NCBI GenBank assembly: GCA_010024875.1 | Contig: RGFZ01000001.1 | Coordinates: 1-64,000 of the forward strand | Reading direction: 5' to 3' | Origin: Oxalobacteraceae bacterium | Lineage (GTDB): Bacteria > Pseudomonadota > Gammaproteobacteria > Burkholderiales > Burkholderiaceae_D | Length of the DNA stretch: 64,000 nt | Part shown: one piece after another, positions 45,186 through 56,078 of the stretch | Layout: the number at the start of each line of letters is the position of its first letter | How positions within the stretch are numbered: the stretch's first letter is position 1 | Made by a program: the position numbers and the translations under genes | Notes under the pieces: model-generated | The model's database searches: none | Seen by the model: only the letters and a program-made list of their open reading frames with translations | What the model was told of the DNA's origin: nothing

Positions 45186-46040
45186 TTATTTCGCCTTTTT
45201 GTAACGCAAGACTTTCTGATGCTGTTCACCCAGCCCCTGAATACCGAGAGCGATTTCATCACCTGGCGCCAGGAAGCGCTGAGGCTTCATGCCCATGCCC
45301 ACGCCGGGAGGAGTACCGGTGGCGATCACATCGCCTGGCATCAGGGTCATGAAACGGCTCAGGTAGCTGACAATTTTGGCCACTGAGAAAATCATGGTCT
45401 TGGTATTGCCAGTTTGCATGCGCTCGCCATTGATGTTCAGCCACATGTCGAGCTTTTGTACGTTCGGAATCTCATCGCGAGTGACCAGCCATGGGCCGAC
45501 CGGGCCGAAGGTATCGCAGCCCTTGCCCTTGTCCCATTGCGGGCCGCGCTCCAGTTGGAATTCCCGTTCCGACAAATCATTGACCACCGCATAACCGGCG
45601 ACATAATCGAGTGCCTGGCGCTCGCTCACGTACTGCGCCTTGCTGCCGATGATGATTCCCAACTCCACCTCCCAATCTGATTTGACCGAGTCTTTGGGCA
45701 GCATCACGTCGTCGTTCGGGCCATTCAATGCGGTGATGGCTTTCATGAACACGATGGGTTCTGCAGGTATCGGCATGTTCGACTCTGCGGCATGATCCGA
45801 GTAGTTCAGACCGATACAGATGAATTTGCCAATACCAGTGATCGGCACGCCAAAACGCGGTTTCCCGCGCACCAGTGGTAGACGATCCGCTTTGATTTTT
45901 GACAGCTTGGTCAGAAACTTTGGAGACAATTCATGCGGTCCGATGTCTTCCACGACGCCGGACAAGTCGCGCAGCTTGCCCTCGGCATCGATCATTCCGG
46001 GTTTTTCGTGGCCAAGGCGGCCATAACGTACCAGCTTCAT
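45186..46040 (-). CDS. Fumarylacetoacetate hydrolase family protein
   Basis: 284-residue FAH-family hydrolase or isomerase with N-terminal MKLVRYGRLGHEKPGMID and the catalytic core FICIGLNYSDHAAESNMP near residue 72, the metal ligands in SDWEVELGIIIG near 118 and GDVIATGTPPGVGMGMKPQRFL near 235. Members include 2,4-diketo-3-deoxy-fuconate hydrolase, ureidoglycolate lyase and hydroxyheptadiene-dioate isomerase; specificity is not decidable. AAGGA precedes the Met codon at 46040; the longer frame is not supported. Confidence 0.88.
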   Translation of the reverse strand: MKLVRYGRLGHEKPGMIDAEGKLRDLSGVVEDIGPHELSPKFLTKLSKIKADRLPLVRGKPRFGVPITGIGKFICIGLNYSDHAAESNMPIPAEPIVFMKAITALNGPNDDVMLPKDSVKSDWEVELGIIIGSKAQYVSERQALDYVAGYAVVNDLSEREFQLERGPQWDKGKGCDTFGPVGPWLVTRDEIPNVQKLDMWLNINGERMQTGNTKTMIFSVAKIVSYLSRFMTLMPGDVIATGTPPGVGMGMKPQRFLAPGDEIALGIQGLGEQHQKVLRYKKAK

Positions 46041-46242
46041 ATTTTTCCTTTTTTGTTGGTATTCCGGTCGGCAAAGTTGTGTCGCAGTGGTTTGTATTGC
46101 AGTAACGCTAGGCCGAATTATGCCTTGCTTCGGCGTAAAGCCGGGATGCCGTGTAGCGGTGTCCCGGACGACGATCTTGGGCGCCATGAAATATGATATG
46201 TTGTCGTAAAGAAATTTCTCCCAACCCACCAAGAGGTCAGTT

Positions 46243-46734
46243 ATGTTGGTTAAGCCCCGTTTTGTCATGCCCGCACTGGGTTTAGCCGCCATGCTGGCGG
46301 TGGCGCCTAGCTTGTCCGCTCAGAGTGACAAAGATTTTCAGATCACCCTTCCCGAGAACATTGTCTGGAAAGAGGCCGGTCATGGCGTGAAGATCGCCGT
46401 GGTGTACGGTGACCCGTCGAAACCCGGGCAATATGTGATTCGCGCGCACTTCCCGCCAGGCGTCATGAGCTCGCCACATTTTCATGGCGAAGACCGCCAC
46501 GTAACGGTGATTCAGGGCACGTGGAATGCAGGCAAGGATGACAGTTGGGATCCCGCTGCCACGGTACCGCTGAAGACAGGTAGCTACATGTTCCATCCGG
46601 CGGGAGGCGTTCATTACGATGGATCGGCAGGTGCTGAAGGTGCGATCGTGCAGATCGTTGGCATGGGTCCTAGCAAGACGACCTTCCTTTATCCGAAGGA
46701 AGGCGACTTTGGCAAGCCGAGGAAGCTGAACTGA
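46243..46734 (+). CDS. Secreted cupin domain protein
   Basis: 163-residue protein with a signal peptide (LGLAAMLAVAPSLSAQ) and a single cupin: PPGVMSSPHFHGEDRHVTVIQGTW near residue 72 with two metal-type histidines and a third in MFHPAGGVHYDG near 125. Periplasmic location expected; function unknown. It overlaps the next gene by one base (TGATG), so the pair is translated together. Confidence 0.85.
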   Translation: MLVKPRFVMPALGLAAMLAVAPSLSAQSDKDFQITLPENIVWKEAGHGVKIAVVYGDPSKPGQYVIRAHFPPGVMSSPHFHGEDRHVTVIQGTWNAGKDDSWDPAATVPLKTGSYMFHPAGGVHYDGSAGAEGAIVQIVGMGPSKTTFLYPKEGDFGKPRKLN

Positions 46735-47117
46735 TGAGAAAGCTGCTTATCGCATGGGTCTCGCTGACATTCTGCCTGCCAGCGTTTGCTGATTGGGTGT
46801 CTTATCAGCGCAATGCCAATAGTGAAGAGCTCTACGATAACCAGTTCCTCAGCCGTCAAGGTGGCCTGGTCAAGCTATGGACTTTGACAGAGTACACCCA
46901 ACCGATTACTAGCTTGGAAGGTCAGGAATTGCTATCCGAAAAATTTTTGACCGCGATAGATTGCGCTGCGCGAAAGATCGGTTCGGAAAAAGTGATGAAA
47001 TATGCTGAGCGCCGCGCCGAGGGCAAGCTGATCAGCACGATGGACACCATGCTGAGAATGACCTCGGTGCGTAAGGGTAGCTCTGACGAGGTTTTAATCG
47101 ATCGCGTGTGCCAGTGA
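46734..47117 (+). CDS. Small secreted protein resembling surface-adhesin E domain
   Basis: 127 residues with a signal peptide (LLIAWVSLTFCLPAFA) followed by DWVSYQRNANSEELYDNQFLS, VKLWTLTEYTQP, a serine in LLSEKF and DCAARKIG. This order (aromatic start, LYD, lysine-valine-tryptophan, late DC) is that of the Adhesin_E-like periplasmic family of unknown role. Coupled to the preceding cupin gene. The family call is moderate. Confidence 0.65.
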   Translation: MRKLLIAWVSLTFCLPAFADWVSYQRNANSEELYDNQFLSRQGGLVKLWTLTEYTQPITSLEGQELLSEKFLTAIDCAARKIGSEKVMKYAERRAEGKLISTMDTMLRMTSVRKGSSDEVLIDRVCQ

Positions 47118-47241
47118 AGGCCGGCCGTTGTGCTGAATAGGGTACGAGCTCGGGAAGCGTCGTCGGCACGTCATCTAAACGAGTATCACAACGCGGCGCA
47201 AGTGATATCAATGGCGGATGCCAGCCCGTAGCCGCCGCGCA

Positions 47242-47316
47242 TGGTCCCGCCGACAGGAATCGAACCTGTATCTAGCGCTTAGGAGGCACTCGTTCTATCC
47301 ATTGAACTACGGCGAG
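47242..47316 (-). tRNA. tRNA-Arg (anticodon CCT)
   Basis: Canonical 75-base cloverleaf with encoded CCA: acceptor CTCGCCG/CGGCGGG (one T-G pair), D arm GTTC/GAAC, anticodon stem AGTGC/GCGCT with loop CTCCTAA (anticodon CCT, U33 and A37 correct), T arm ACAGG-TTCGATT-CCTGT, discriminator A. Confidence 0.95.
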
Positions 47317-47481
47317 ACGTGCTCGTAACTGAAGGCTACGCTACAACGCGGAGATTATAGCGTAGACACTCTGCTCCCCTTCGCGGGCTCCTGGTGCAGT
47401 GGTATCGCTACAATAGGGTCATTGCGCTCAACAATCCCCATAGCCGCGCCTGTCGGTATATTGTTTTTTCAGACCTGTCTC

Positions 47482-49425
47482 ATGTCCGTCATCTCTCTCA
47501 GTAATGCTCAGCTCGCCTACGGTCATGTAGCGCTGCTCGACCACGCCGATTTCTCGCTTGAAGCCGGAGAGCGGGTCGGCCTCATCGGGCGTAACGGTAC
47601 TGGCAAGTCATCTTTGCTGAAAGTGATTGCAGGGTCAGGCAAACTCGATGACGGACTGCTGACCTTACAACAAGGCTTGCGAATCGCATATGTCGAGCAA
47701 GAGCCGGTGTTCCAACCCGATATCACGGTCTTTGCTGCGGTGGCGGAGGGGCTTGCAGACGTTCGCGACCTGATCAGTGAATACGATCAAGTTACTGACA
47801 GGCTGGGTTCCGCTGATGATGCCGAACTGCTGGAGCGGATGCAGCACTTGCAGTCGCGCATCGATGTGGTCGATGGATGGAACCTCGATAACCGAGTCGC
47901 GACGACACTGCAAAGGCTGGGTTTGGATCGCGAGCGCCCACTCGGCACGCTCTCGGGCGGCATGAAAAAACGCGTGGCGCTGGCACGAGCGCTGGTGCGC
48001 TCGCCTGATGTGCTGATACTCGACGAACCGACTAACCATCTCGATTTTATGTCCATCTTGTGGCTGGAGAATCTGCTGCGCGAATTTCGAGGCAGCCTCC
48101 TCTTCATTACGCATGATCGGCGTTTTCTCGACCATGTCGCCACACGTATCGTCGAGCTGGATCGCGGCAAGCTGCAGTCCTATCTCGGCAATTTCTCCGC
48201 GTATCAGGTGCGCAAGGCAGAACAGCTGGCGGTGGAAGAAATCGAGCACGCGAAATTCGACAAGCTGCTCGCGCAGGAAGAGGTATGGATTCGCAAGGGT
48301 ATTGAGGCGCGACGTACCCGTAATGAGGGGCGTGTTCGAAGATTGGAAGCCTTGCGAGTGGAGCGTGCCCGGCGCCGCGATCAGCAAGGACAGGTGAAGA
48401 TGGAGCTTGCCTCGGGCGAGCGCTCAGGAAAGATCGTCGCCGAGCTGACCGATGTCGACAAATCTTATGACGGAAAAGCCGTGGTCAGGCGATTCAGCGC
48501 GATTGTTCAGCGTGGTGACAAGATCGGTCTGATTGGCGTGAATGGCGCTGGCAAGACAACGTTATTACGCTTGATACTGGGCGAAGAAAAACCTGACGCC
48601 GGAGTGGTGCGCCAGGGCAGCCGTATACAGGTGGCTTATTTCGACCAGATGCGTGAGCAGCTGAATGAAGACGCAAGCCTGGCAGATACGATTTCACCGG
48701 GTAGTGACTGGGTGGAGATCAATGGGCAGCGCAAGCATGTAATGACTTATCTTGGTGATTTCCTGTTTCCGCCAGAACGCGCGCGTTCGCCAGTCAAGAC
48801 CTTATCCGGTGGCGAGCGAAACAGACTGCTGCTGGCGCGCTTATTTGCCAAGCCGGCGAATGTGCTGGTACTCGACGAGCCGACCAATGATTTGGATATC
48901 GATACGCTCGAGCTGCTGGAGCAATTGCTGGAAGATTATCAAGGCACAGTTTTTCTGGTGAGTCATGACCGCACCTTTCTCGACAACGTCGCCACGCAGG
49001 TCCTGGTTGCTGAGGGCGACGGCCTATGGAAAGAATATATCGGCGGGTATGAAGACTGGGAGCGCGTGAGAAAGCCTCAGGCCGAGGCCATACCGAAAGA
49101 AACGAAAGATTCGAAAGACCTGGTCAAGCCCCCGGCGGTGACGGCGGCTGTCAAAGCCAAAGAGCAGACCAGCGATGTTGCGACGAGCAAGCCGAAAAAG
49201 CTCAGCTTCAAGGAGCAGCGTGAGCTCGAGCAACTTCCTGTGCAAATCGCCGATCTCGAAGCGGAGCAGGCGAGCATCTCCGAACGGCTCGCTGACCCCG
49301 AGCTGTACCGAAAACAGCCCGAGGACGTGCAAAAACTGAATCAGCGCTTTGCCGAGATTGATCAGTTGCTGATGGAAAGTCTGGAGCGCTGGGAGGCGAT
49401 TGAGTCGCGTGTACGCGGCGTGTGA
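47482..49425 (+). CDS. uup: ABC-F ATPase, Uup type
   Basis: Soluble ribosome-associated ABC-F protein of 647 residues with two ATPase domains. First: Walker A GRNGTGKSS near residue 35, signature LSGGMKKRVALARAL, LDEPTNHLD. Second: GVNGAGKTT near 350, LSGGERNRLLLARL, LDEPTNDLD. A charged C-terminal tail from about 545 (KEQRELEQLPVQIADLEAEQ) is the Uup coiled-coil domain that contacts DNA or the ribosome. The ATG at 47482 gives the usual start MSVISLSNAQLAYG; the longer frame is unsupported. Confidence 0.92.
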   Translation: MSVISLSNAQLAYGHVALLDHADFSLEAGERVGLIGRNGTGKSSLLKVIAGSGKLDDGLLTLQQGLRIAYVEQEPVFQPDITVFAAVAEGLADVRDLISEYDQVTDRLGSADDAELLERMQHLQSRIDVVDGWNLDNRVATTLQRLGLDRERPLGTLSGGMKKRVALARALVRSPDVLILDEPTNHLDFMSILWLENLLREFRGSLLFITHDRRFLDHVATRIVELDRGKLQSYLGNFSAYQVRKAEQLAVEEIEHAKFDKLLAQEEVWIRKGIEARRTRNEGRVRRLEALRVERARRRDQQGQVKMELASGERSGKIVAELTDVDKSYDGKAVVRRFSAIVQRGDKIGLIGVNGAGKTTLLRLILGEEKPDAGVVRQGSRIQVAYFDQMREQLNEDASLADTISPGSDWVEINGQRKHVMTYLGDFLFPPERARSPVKTLSGGERNRLLLARLFAKPANVLVLDEPTNDLDIDTLELLEQLLEDYQGTVFLVSHDRTFLDNVATQVLVAEGDGLWKEYIGGYEDWERVRKPQAEAIPKETKDSKDLVKPPAVTAAVKAKEQTSDVATSKPKKLSFKEQRELEQLPVQIADLEAEQASISERLADPELYRKQPEDVQKLNQRFAEIDQLLMESLERWEAIESRVRGV

Positions 49426-49479
49426 GCCATCGCTTGCAATCGGGTACAAGCTGCGATCACGCAGTAAGCATTAGTCGAT

Positions 49480-50331
49480 TCAATTGAGCTTGCGCGTAGC
49501 CGCCCTGAGTCCGGGCAAGCGCTTGCGCAACAGATCGGCATCCGAGGCTTGCGGACACTCTGCCAGATAAGCTTCGATATCCGATAGCGCCGCCTGTGGA
49601 CAATCGAGATTCGCATACGCTAGCCCGCGATCGCGTCGCTCGATGATTTCGTCGGGAAGCAAAATCACTAACCTTTGCTGAACATTCAAAAATTGCCGCC
49701 AGTGCGGATGTTCAGCGAACAAGGCTTTCAGATTGCGTAGCATCCTGATCAAGATGGTACGCGGTGTTGCGTCGGCCAGATAGCTCGACAGCGGTGGATC
49801 GTTCGGGCTGCGTCGGTTCAGGAAATAGGGTTCGAGTCTTTCTTCGAGTTCTTCGCGTGAGAGGCTGGTGCCATTGAATGGGTCAAGAATGATGTCGCCG
49901 CTTTTTACTGATAATTTCATCAGAAAATGGCCGGGGAAGGAGATGCCCTTCACATCGAGCCCGATCTGGCCCGCGAGCTCCATATAGATCACGGCCAGCG
50001 AGATCGGAATGCCGCGTCGGGTAGCCAGTACTTTGTGCAGGTAGCTATTGTCGGGATTGTAGTAATCATTCAGATTACCTGCGAAGCCCAGCTCTTGGTA
50101 GAAAAAATTATTTAGTAGCCGAAGCTTGGGTATTTGAGCGATATCAGCAGGCATGCGACGCTTGAGGCGTGCAGCGAATTTGTCTATCTCAAGAACGCAG
50201 TGACTCATGTCCATGGCAGGATCATCGTCCTGCGCAATGCTCAGCGCCGCCTCGAATAGCGGTATCTGTTCCTCGTCTTGCACTAGCGAGGTGAAATAGT
50301 CGAGCGGCTTGAGCATGGTGTATTGGGCCAT
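49480..50331 (-). CDS. SirB1 family transglutaminase-like/TPR protein
   Basis: 283-residue protein with the SirB1 core (NDYYNPDNSYLHKVLATRRGIPISLAVIYMELAGQIGL near residue 88, GISFPGHFLMKL near 130) and a C-terminal TPR-like helical region (RDRGLAYANLDCPQAALSDIEAYL). It lies 12 bases downstream of murJ on the same strand. Catalytic activity is not established for this family. Confidence 0.87.
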   Translation of the reverse strand: MAQYTMLKPLDYFTSLVQDEEQIPLFEAALSIAQDDDPAMDMSHCVLEIDKFAARLKRRMPADIAQIPKLRLLNNFFYQELGFAGNLNDYYNPDNSYLHKVLATRRGIPISLAVIYMELAGQIGLDVKGISFPGHFLMKLSVKSGDIILDPFNGTSLSREELEERLEPYFLNRRSPNDPPLSSYLADATPRTILIRMLRNLKALFAEHPHWRQFLNVQQRLVILLPDEIIERRDRGLAYANLDCPQAALSDIEAYLAECPQASDADLLRKRLPGLRAATRKLN

Positions 50332-50343
50332 TGGCAGATCGCT

Positions 50344-51894
50344 TCAGTTCGACTCTCGCTTGAAATCCGCAAAGCGGAAACCCATCGCAAGCAGGGCGGC
50401 GAAGTAGCATGCGGCGCAGGCCACCACAATGAGCGACAAGGCCAGTATGCGCGTCCAAGGCGTTCCGCGCAGCGCGATCCAATCCAACTGAGCGCCTAGC
50501 CACAGCCCAATACCCGCCAGCAGACACAGCGCGCCGCTCAGTTGCACGAAGAAGCGCGGCCAGCCCGGCTCGGGTTGGTAAATGCCATTTTTTCTCAACA
50601 AGATGAACAGCAGACCTGCGTTGACGGTAGCTCCTAGTCCGATGGATAGTGCCAGACCGGCATGAGCGAACCAGGGCACGAACACCAGATTCATCAACTG
50701 GGTGGCAACCAGCACGCCAATGCCGATCTTGACTGGCGTTCGGATATCCTGCTTTGCGTAAAACCCTGGCGCCAGGATTTTTATCATGATCAATCCCATT
50801 AATCCTATGCCATAAGCGATCAGAGCCTGTGCAGTCATATTGACAGATACCGCATCGAACCGGCCATAGTGGAAGAGCGTGCTGGTGATAGGAGTTGCGA
50901 GCACGATCAGTGCCACCGCGGCCGGCATCGCCAGAAGAAAGGTCATCCGCATTCCCCAATCCAGCAAGGACGAATACTCGCGCTGGTCGCCACTGGCGTG
51001 AGCCTTCGACAGGTTGGGCAGCAGAATAGTGCCTAGCGCAACGCCCAGAAGACCGGTGGGCAATTCCATCAGACGATCCGCATACGAAAGCCAGGACACG
51101 CTGCCATCGGCGAGATGAGAAGCAATGTTGGTATTGATGATCAAACTGATCTGCGCCGCAGAAACAGCAAACGTCGCGGGCAGCATTTGCTTGAGCACAC
51201 GTCGCACTCCCTCATCCGAGAGCGCAATGAGAGGATTCATGCTTATGCGCGGCAGCATGCCGATCTTGCGCAACGCCGGCAACTGGAACGCCAGTTGCAG
51301 CACACCCCCAATCAACACGGCGATGGCCAGCGCATACACTGGCTGAGACATCAGCGGCGCAAGCAGCAGCGCTGCGGCGATAAACGATAGGTTCAGCAGC
51401 ACCGGAGTGAAAGCGGGTACACGGAATTCTCGCCAGGTATTGAGGATGCCGCCGGCCAATGCGACCAGCGACATGAAAAGAATGTAAGGGAACATGATGC
51501 GTGTCATCGCGACCGACAGCGACATGGCTTGGGCATTCGACGAGAACCCGCTGGCCATCAGCAGCACCAGCGCAGGCGCGGCCACCACACCGATGACCGA
51601 GGTGAATAACAGCGCCCAGAACATCACCGTTGCCACATGGTCCGTCAAAACGCGCGTCGCCCGATTGCCTCGCTGGTTCTTGTATTCCGCCAGTATCGGA
51701 ACAAAGGCCTGAGAGAAGGCACCCTCGGCAAACAGACGGCGGAGCAGGTTCGGAATGCGGAAGGCGACGAAGAACGCGTCAGTGTAGACCGAGGCACCGA
51801 AGGTCCGGGCTATGAGGAACTCGCGTATCAGTCCGGTGACGCGTGACAGCATTGTCAGGCCAGACACGGTGGCTAGCGTTTTGTGCAAGTTCAT
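50344..51894 (-). CDS. murJ: Lipid II flippase MurJ
   Basis: MOP-superfamily membrane protein of 516 residues with about 14 hydrophobic helices, beginning [30 protein letters not shown]; the arginine in this first helix is a conserved MurJ feature. [37 protein letters not shown] follows. It moves lipid II across the inner membrane. The opposite-strand neighbour is rpsT, a common arrangement in Burkholderiales. Confidence 0.95.
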   Translation of the reverse strand: MNLHKTLATVSGLTMLSRVTGLIREFLIARTFGASVYTDAFFVAFRIPNLLRRLFAEGAFSQAFVPILAEYKNQRGNRATRVLTDHVATVMFWALLFTSVIGVVAAPALVLLMASGFSSNAQAMSLSVAMTRIMFPYILFMSLVALAGGILNTWREFRVPAFTPVLLNLSFIAAALLLAPLMSQPVYALAIAVLIGGVLQLAFQLPALRKIGMLPRISMNPLIALSDEGVRRVLKQMLPATFAVSAAQISLIINTNIASHLADGSVSWLSYADRLMELPTGLLGVALGTILLPNLSKAHASGDQREYSSLLDWGMRMTFLLAMPAAVALIVLATPITSTLFHYGRFDAVSVNMTAQALIAYGIGLMGLIMIKILAPGFYAKQDIRTPVKIGIGVLVATQLMNLVFVPWFAHAGLALSIGLGATVNAGLLFILLRKNGIYQPEPGWPRFFVQLSGALCLLAGIGLWLGAQLDWIALRGTPWTRILALSLIVVACAACYFAALLAMGFRFADFKRESN

Positions 51895-52000
51895 GGCGAG
51901 CCATTATAGCGGCAGCCCCGACAAGGAATTTTTGCGCAGTTCCCGATTTGATAATGCACCGAGATCGCTGTACCCCCGCCCAGGCCCAGTGTTGGCAAGT

Positions 52001-52029
52001 TTGCCCGACCGACAAAAAACCGATATAAT
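52001..52029 (+). promoter_or_regulatory. Promoter of rpsT
   Basis: TTGCCC (52001-52006), a 17-base spacer and perfect TATAAT (52024-52029), about 60 bases before the rpsT start codon. It sits in the divergent murJ-rpsT gap. Confidence 0.75.
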
Positions 52030-52090
52030 GCTCGCTTTTCGAATTTCCGCCCGGGGCCAGACCTCGAGCCCCCAGACAGGAAGAGAAGTC

Positions 52091-52354
52091 ATGGCAAATA
52101 CCGCACAGGCACGCAAGCGCGCCCGACAGGCCGTCAAGCTGAATGCGCACAATTCCAGCCAGCGCTCGACGCTGCGCACGGCAATCAAGGCTGTTCGCAA
52201 GGCGATTTTGGCCGGCGACAAAGCGGCCGCGGCTCAGGTGTTCCAGTCATCGGTGTCGGTTATCGACCGTATCGCTGACAAGAAAATCATCCACAAAAAC
52301 AAAGCTGCCCGTCACAAGAGCCGCTTGTCCGCAGCGATCAAGGCACTCGCCTGA
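52091..52354 (+). CDS. rpsT: 30S ribosomal protein S20
   Basis: 87-residue basic protein ([20 protein letters not shown] at the start, then [20 protein letters not shown]) typical of S20. AAGAGAAG precedes the ATG. It is monocistronic with its own promoter and terminator. Confidence 0.97.
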   Translation: MANTAQARKRARQAVKLNAHNSSQRSTLRTAIKAVRKAILAGDKAAAAQVFQSSVSVIDRIADKKIIHKNKAARHKSRLSAAIKALA

Positions 52355-52394
52355 TCACCGCCTGGCTTAGCCAGGCAGTCATGCAGAACACACG

Positions 52395-52428
52395 AAACCC
52401 GTCCGGCTTTTGTCGGGCGGGTTTTTAT
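52395..52428. terminator. Terminator after rpsT
   Basis: Stem AAACCCGTCCG with CGGGCGGGTTT (one T-G pair), loop GCTTTTGT, followed by TTTATTTT. It overlaps the end of the convergent DUF192 gene. Confidence 0.75.
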
Positions 52429-52859
52429 TTTGGCAATCCGTCGATTTTCGCGCCGGACTTTACATTCTTCTGCCGGAACCATCCCTGGTTCATTTCCAGC
52501 GCGTACCTAGCCGGCCGCTTCGCGCAATGCGCGTCTTGGGTCTGGGGCTGCATGTCCTCGATATTGATAATCTTCCCCGCTTCGTCGATGAAGGCTACCG
52601 ACAACGGGACCAACGTATTCTTCATCCACATGCAGACCGGACGATTGTCCGGGAAGCGGAACACCATGCCTTCGTTCGCACCCAGTTGCTCGCGGAACAT
52701 CAGGCCCTGCGCGCGCTCTTCGTCGCGTAATGCGACCTCGGCCTGTATCAGGTGAACGCCAACATTGAGCGTCGTTACCGGAAAGCGTTGTTGTGCAAGC
52801 GACGTTTCAGCAATGTACGTCGACAAGCCAATGGCAAGCGCGGGCAGCAGTTTTTTCAT
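52425..52859 (-). CDS. DUF192 family secreted protein
   Basis: 144 residues with an N-terminal signal peptide (LLPALAIGLSTYIAETSLA) and the DUF192 core: AEVALRDEERAQGLMFREQLGANEGMVFRF near residue 40 and CMWMKNTLVPLSVAFIDEAGKI near 75. Function unknown; the family is periplasmic or extracytoplasmic. Confidence 0.9.
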   Translation of the reverse strand: MKKLLPALAIGLSTYIAETSLAQQRFPVTTLNVGVHLIQAEVALRDEERAQGLMFREQLGANEGMVFRFPDNRPVCMWMKNTLVPLSVAFIDEAGKIINIEDMQPQTQDAHCAKRPARYALEMNQGWFRQKNVKSGAKIDGLPK

Positions 52860-52944
52860 GGCGTGTCAGTTCATGTTTGTTGTTGACGCGGTGGAGCGGG
52901 CACGATTGTAATCGCAGACGAGCACGCAGGTCGTCATCAATTGC

Positions 52945-53520
52945 TCAGCGCTGATCCGTAGGTTGCCACCATGCTTGTTCGCTCACGGCCCGCCACTCGC
53001 CCGGCAGCAAGGGATGTGAGCTCAACGAGAAAGGACCTATCGCGCTGCGCACGAGTCGCAGGGTCGGCAGACCGGCGGCGGCTGTCATGCGCCGCACCTG
53101 CCGGTTCTTGCCCTCCGAGAGGGTGATCGCTAGCCAGGAGGTCGGTATCTGCCGGCGCTGACGCACAGGCGGATCTCTGGGCCATAACCAGGCCGGCGGC
53201 GCTATGCGCACCGTGTGGCTGCCCCGGGTGATGAAGTCGCCCAAATCCATGGGCTGCCGTAAATTTTCTAGTTGTCCGGGATGGGGTAAGCCCTCCACTT
53301 GCACCAGATAAGTTTTCAGCTTGCCGTGATCAGGATGGCTGATCTGGTGCTGCAAATGACCATCGTCGGTCATTAGCATCAACCCTTCGCTCTCCGCATC
53401 CAGCCGCCCGGCAGGGTAAATGCCCGGCAGACTGATATAGCGTGCCAGCGTCGCCCTAGTCGGGTGATTGGAGAACTGACTCATCACGCCGAAAGGTTTG
53501 TTAAACAATATCAATGACAT
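52945..53520 (-). CDS. rluE: Pseudouridine synthase, RluE/RsuA type (23S U2457)
   Basis: 191-residue family member without an S4 domain, the RluE arrangement. The catalytic aspartate is in [15 protein letters not shown] near residue 40; [11 protein letters not shown] and [21 protein letters not shown] follow. It is divergent from icd and its start codon overlaps the far upstream icd leader. Confidence 0.88.
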   Translation of the reverse strand: MSLILFNKPFGVMSQFSNHPTRATLARYISLPGIYPAGRLDAESEGLMLMTDDGHLQHQISHPDHGKLKTYLVQVEGLPHPGQLENLRQPMDLGDFITRGSHTVRIAPPAWLWPRDPPVRQRRQIPTSWLAITLSEGKNRQVRRMTAAAGLPTLRLVRSAIGPFSLSSHPLLPGEWRAVSEQAWWQPTDQR

Positions 53521-53613
53521 GCGGGATCAGGGGCGAAGTTGAGGTAGGGATGACTCAGGAAACCCCGGTTTTTATGGCAGAGCGCGAAATTCTAGTGCAT
53601 AATATAAAACGTG

Positions 53614-53634
53614 GTCTTATGTCTTATATAAGAC
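53614..53634 (+). promoter_or_regulatory. Palindromic operator upstream of icd
   Basis: A perfect 14-base palindrome GTCTTATATAAGAC at 53621-53634, directly preceded by an extra half-site GTCTTAT (53614-53620). It lies about 110 bases before icd, next to A/T-rich CATAATATAAAA (53599-53610) that may hold the -10. The motif resembles operators of GntR-type regulators of TCA-cycle genes in beta-proteobacteria (recollection, not verified). Confidence 0.6.
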
Positions 53635-53744
53635 TTGGTCTCGAGCCGGACGACAAGCTCGAACGCAGCTCCTCAAAGGACTATGCCGTTCACAAGACGC
53701 CAACTACAATTTCCTTTATCCGCCAATCTTCGGAGATAACAACG

Positions 53745-54998
<1,254 letters not shown>

Positions 54999-55012
54999 TT
55001 TTTCGGTAATGC

Positions 55013-55048
55013 AAACAACAAGGGCCGGTTATCCGGCCCTTGTTGTTT
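55013..55048. terminator. Terminator after icd
   Basis: Perfect 16-base arms (55013-55028 and 55033-55048) around a TTAT loop, GC core AAGGGCCGG/CCGGCCCTT with an A/T flank. Confidence 0.88.
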
Positions 55049-55170
55049 GAAAAAAGTTTTTCACATATTTAATATTTATTAATAAAAACTTTAAGGCTGG
55101 CTGTGAATCTCCGGCTATCAGCGCAGTCAATGATTATTCGGACATAGCGACGGGCATGTTCCAGAAACAA

Positions 55171-55198
55171 AAAACCCCCGGACTATGCCGGGGGTTTT
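55171..55198 (-). terminator. Terminator of cspA
   Basis: AAAACCCCCGG / CCGGGGGTTTT (55171-55181 and 55188-55198) with six-base loop, flanked by A-rich sequence that gives a U run on the minus strand, 21 bases after the cspA stop. Confidence 0.85.
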
Positions 55199-55218
55199 AA
55201 GCGAACACTGACGAATAA

Positions 55219-55422
55219 TCAGCCATTCATTATGTTGGAAGCTTGCTTGCCTTTGGGGCCTTGCGTTACTTCAAACGAGACTTTTTGCCCTTCTTTGAGG
55301 GTTTTGAAGCCGTCCATCTTGATGGCCGAAAAGTGCGCGAACAGATCTTCGCCACCGTCGTCCGGAGTGATAAAACCGAAGCCTTTGGCATCGTTAAACC
55401 ACTTGACAGTACCAGTTGCCAT
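55219..55422 (-). CDS. cspA: Cold-shock protein CspA family
   Basis: 67-residue single cold-shock domain, an RNA chaperone. RNP-1 KGFGFITPD and RNP-2-like DLFAHFSAI are present, with [15 protein letters not shown] at the N-terminus. It has a long untranslated leader. Confidence 0.95.
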   Translation of the reverse strand: MATGTVKWFNDAKGFGFITPDDGGEDLFAHFSAIKMDGFKTLKEGQKVSFEVTQGPKGKQASNIMNG

Positions 55423-55763
55423 AAAAACGTCTTTCCCTTTTTAACGAATCACACGAGCCCTAGAAGCAAGAAGCCTCGCGTAACGCTGCCCCCTCTTATA
55501 TTGCTCCTCCAAAATCAATCAGTGCCAACCCGCACATATTGATCGTTTGCATTGTTCGTGTAAAAAACTCAAAAGTCAAGTTAATTGCCAAAAGTGCTAT
55601 ATTTCGTCGGATTATCAGAAAATTCCTATAAAACAACCCTAGTCTGAAACGGACAAAGTCTGGTGTCTGCGCCCATTCGGGAAACGGCGTAATATCAAAA
55701 CAGATGCAGAATATTGGTGATTTCCCCGGTTACGGCGGAAGTTGGAGGCATTAGAATAGAAGC
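55423..55763. other. Divergent leader/promoter region between cspA and clpS
   Basis: A 341-base region without coding frames, carrying the long 5' leader of cspA on one side and the clpS promoter on the other. On the minus strand TTGACT (55579-55574), a 17-base spacer and AACAAT (55556-55551) form a plausible cspA promoter, giving a leader of roughly 120 bases, the size seen in cold-shock genes. Confidence 0.5.
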
Positions 55764-56078
55764 ATGGCAACTAACGAAGAGAATGACACGGTCCTCGTAC
55801 GAAAAGAGCAGAAGGAGGCGGTGAAGCCGCCCCCGATGTTCCAGGTTTTGTTGCTCAATGATGATTACACACCCATGGAGTTCGTCGTTGCCATCATTCA
55901 GGAATACTTCAACAAGGATCGTGAGACAGCCACGCAAATCATGCTGAAAGTGCATCGCGATGGCAAAGGAATGTGCGGTGTCTATCCGAAAGACATCGCG
56001 AGCACTAAAGTAGAACTCGTATTAACCCACGCCCGCAAAGCGGGACACCCGTTGCAGTGCGTGATGGAGGAAGCATGA
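55764..56078 (+). CDS. clpS: ATP-dependent Clp protease adaptor ClpS
   Basis: 104-residue adaptor that brings N-degron substrates to Clp[28 protein letters not shown] near residue 30 is the ClpS signature; the N-terminal 25 residues are the flexible charged extension that enters ClpA. Its 3' end overlaps the clpA start by four bases. Confidence 0.95.
   Translation: MATNEENDTVLVRKEQKEAVKPPPMFQVLLLNDDYTPMEFVVAIIQEYFNKDRETATQIMLKVHRDGKGMCGVYPKDIASTKVELVLTHARKAGHPLQCVMEEA

Noticed and set aside
53514-53744. In-frame extension upstream of icd
   Set aside because: It crosses the palindromic operator and promoter-like sequence, and the family start with a good ribosome site is at 53745.
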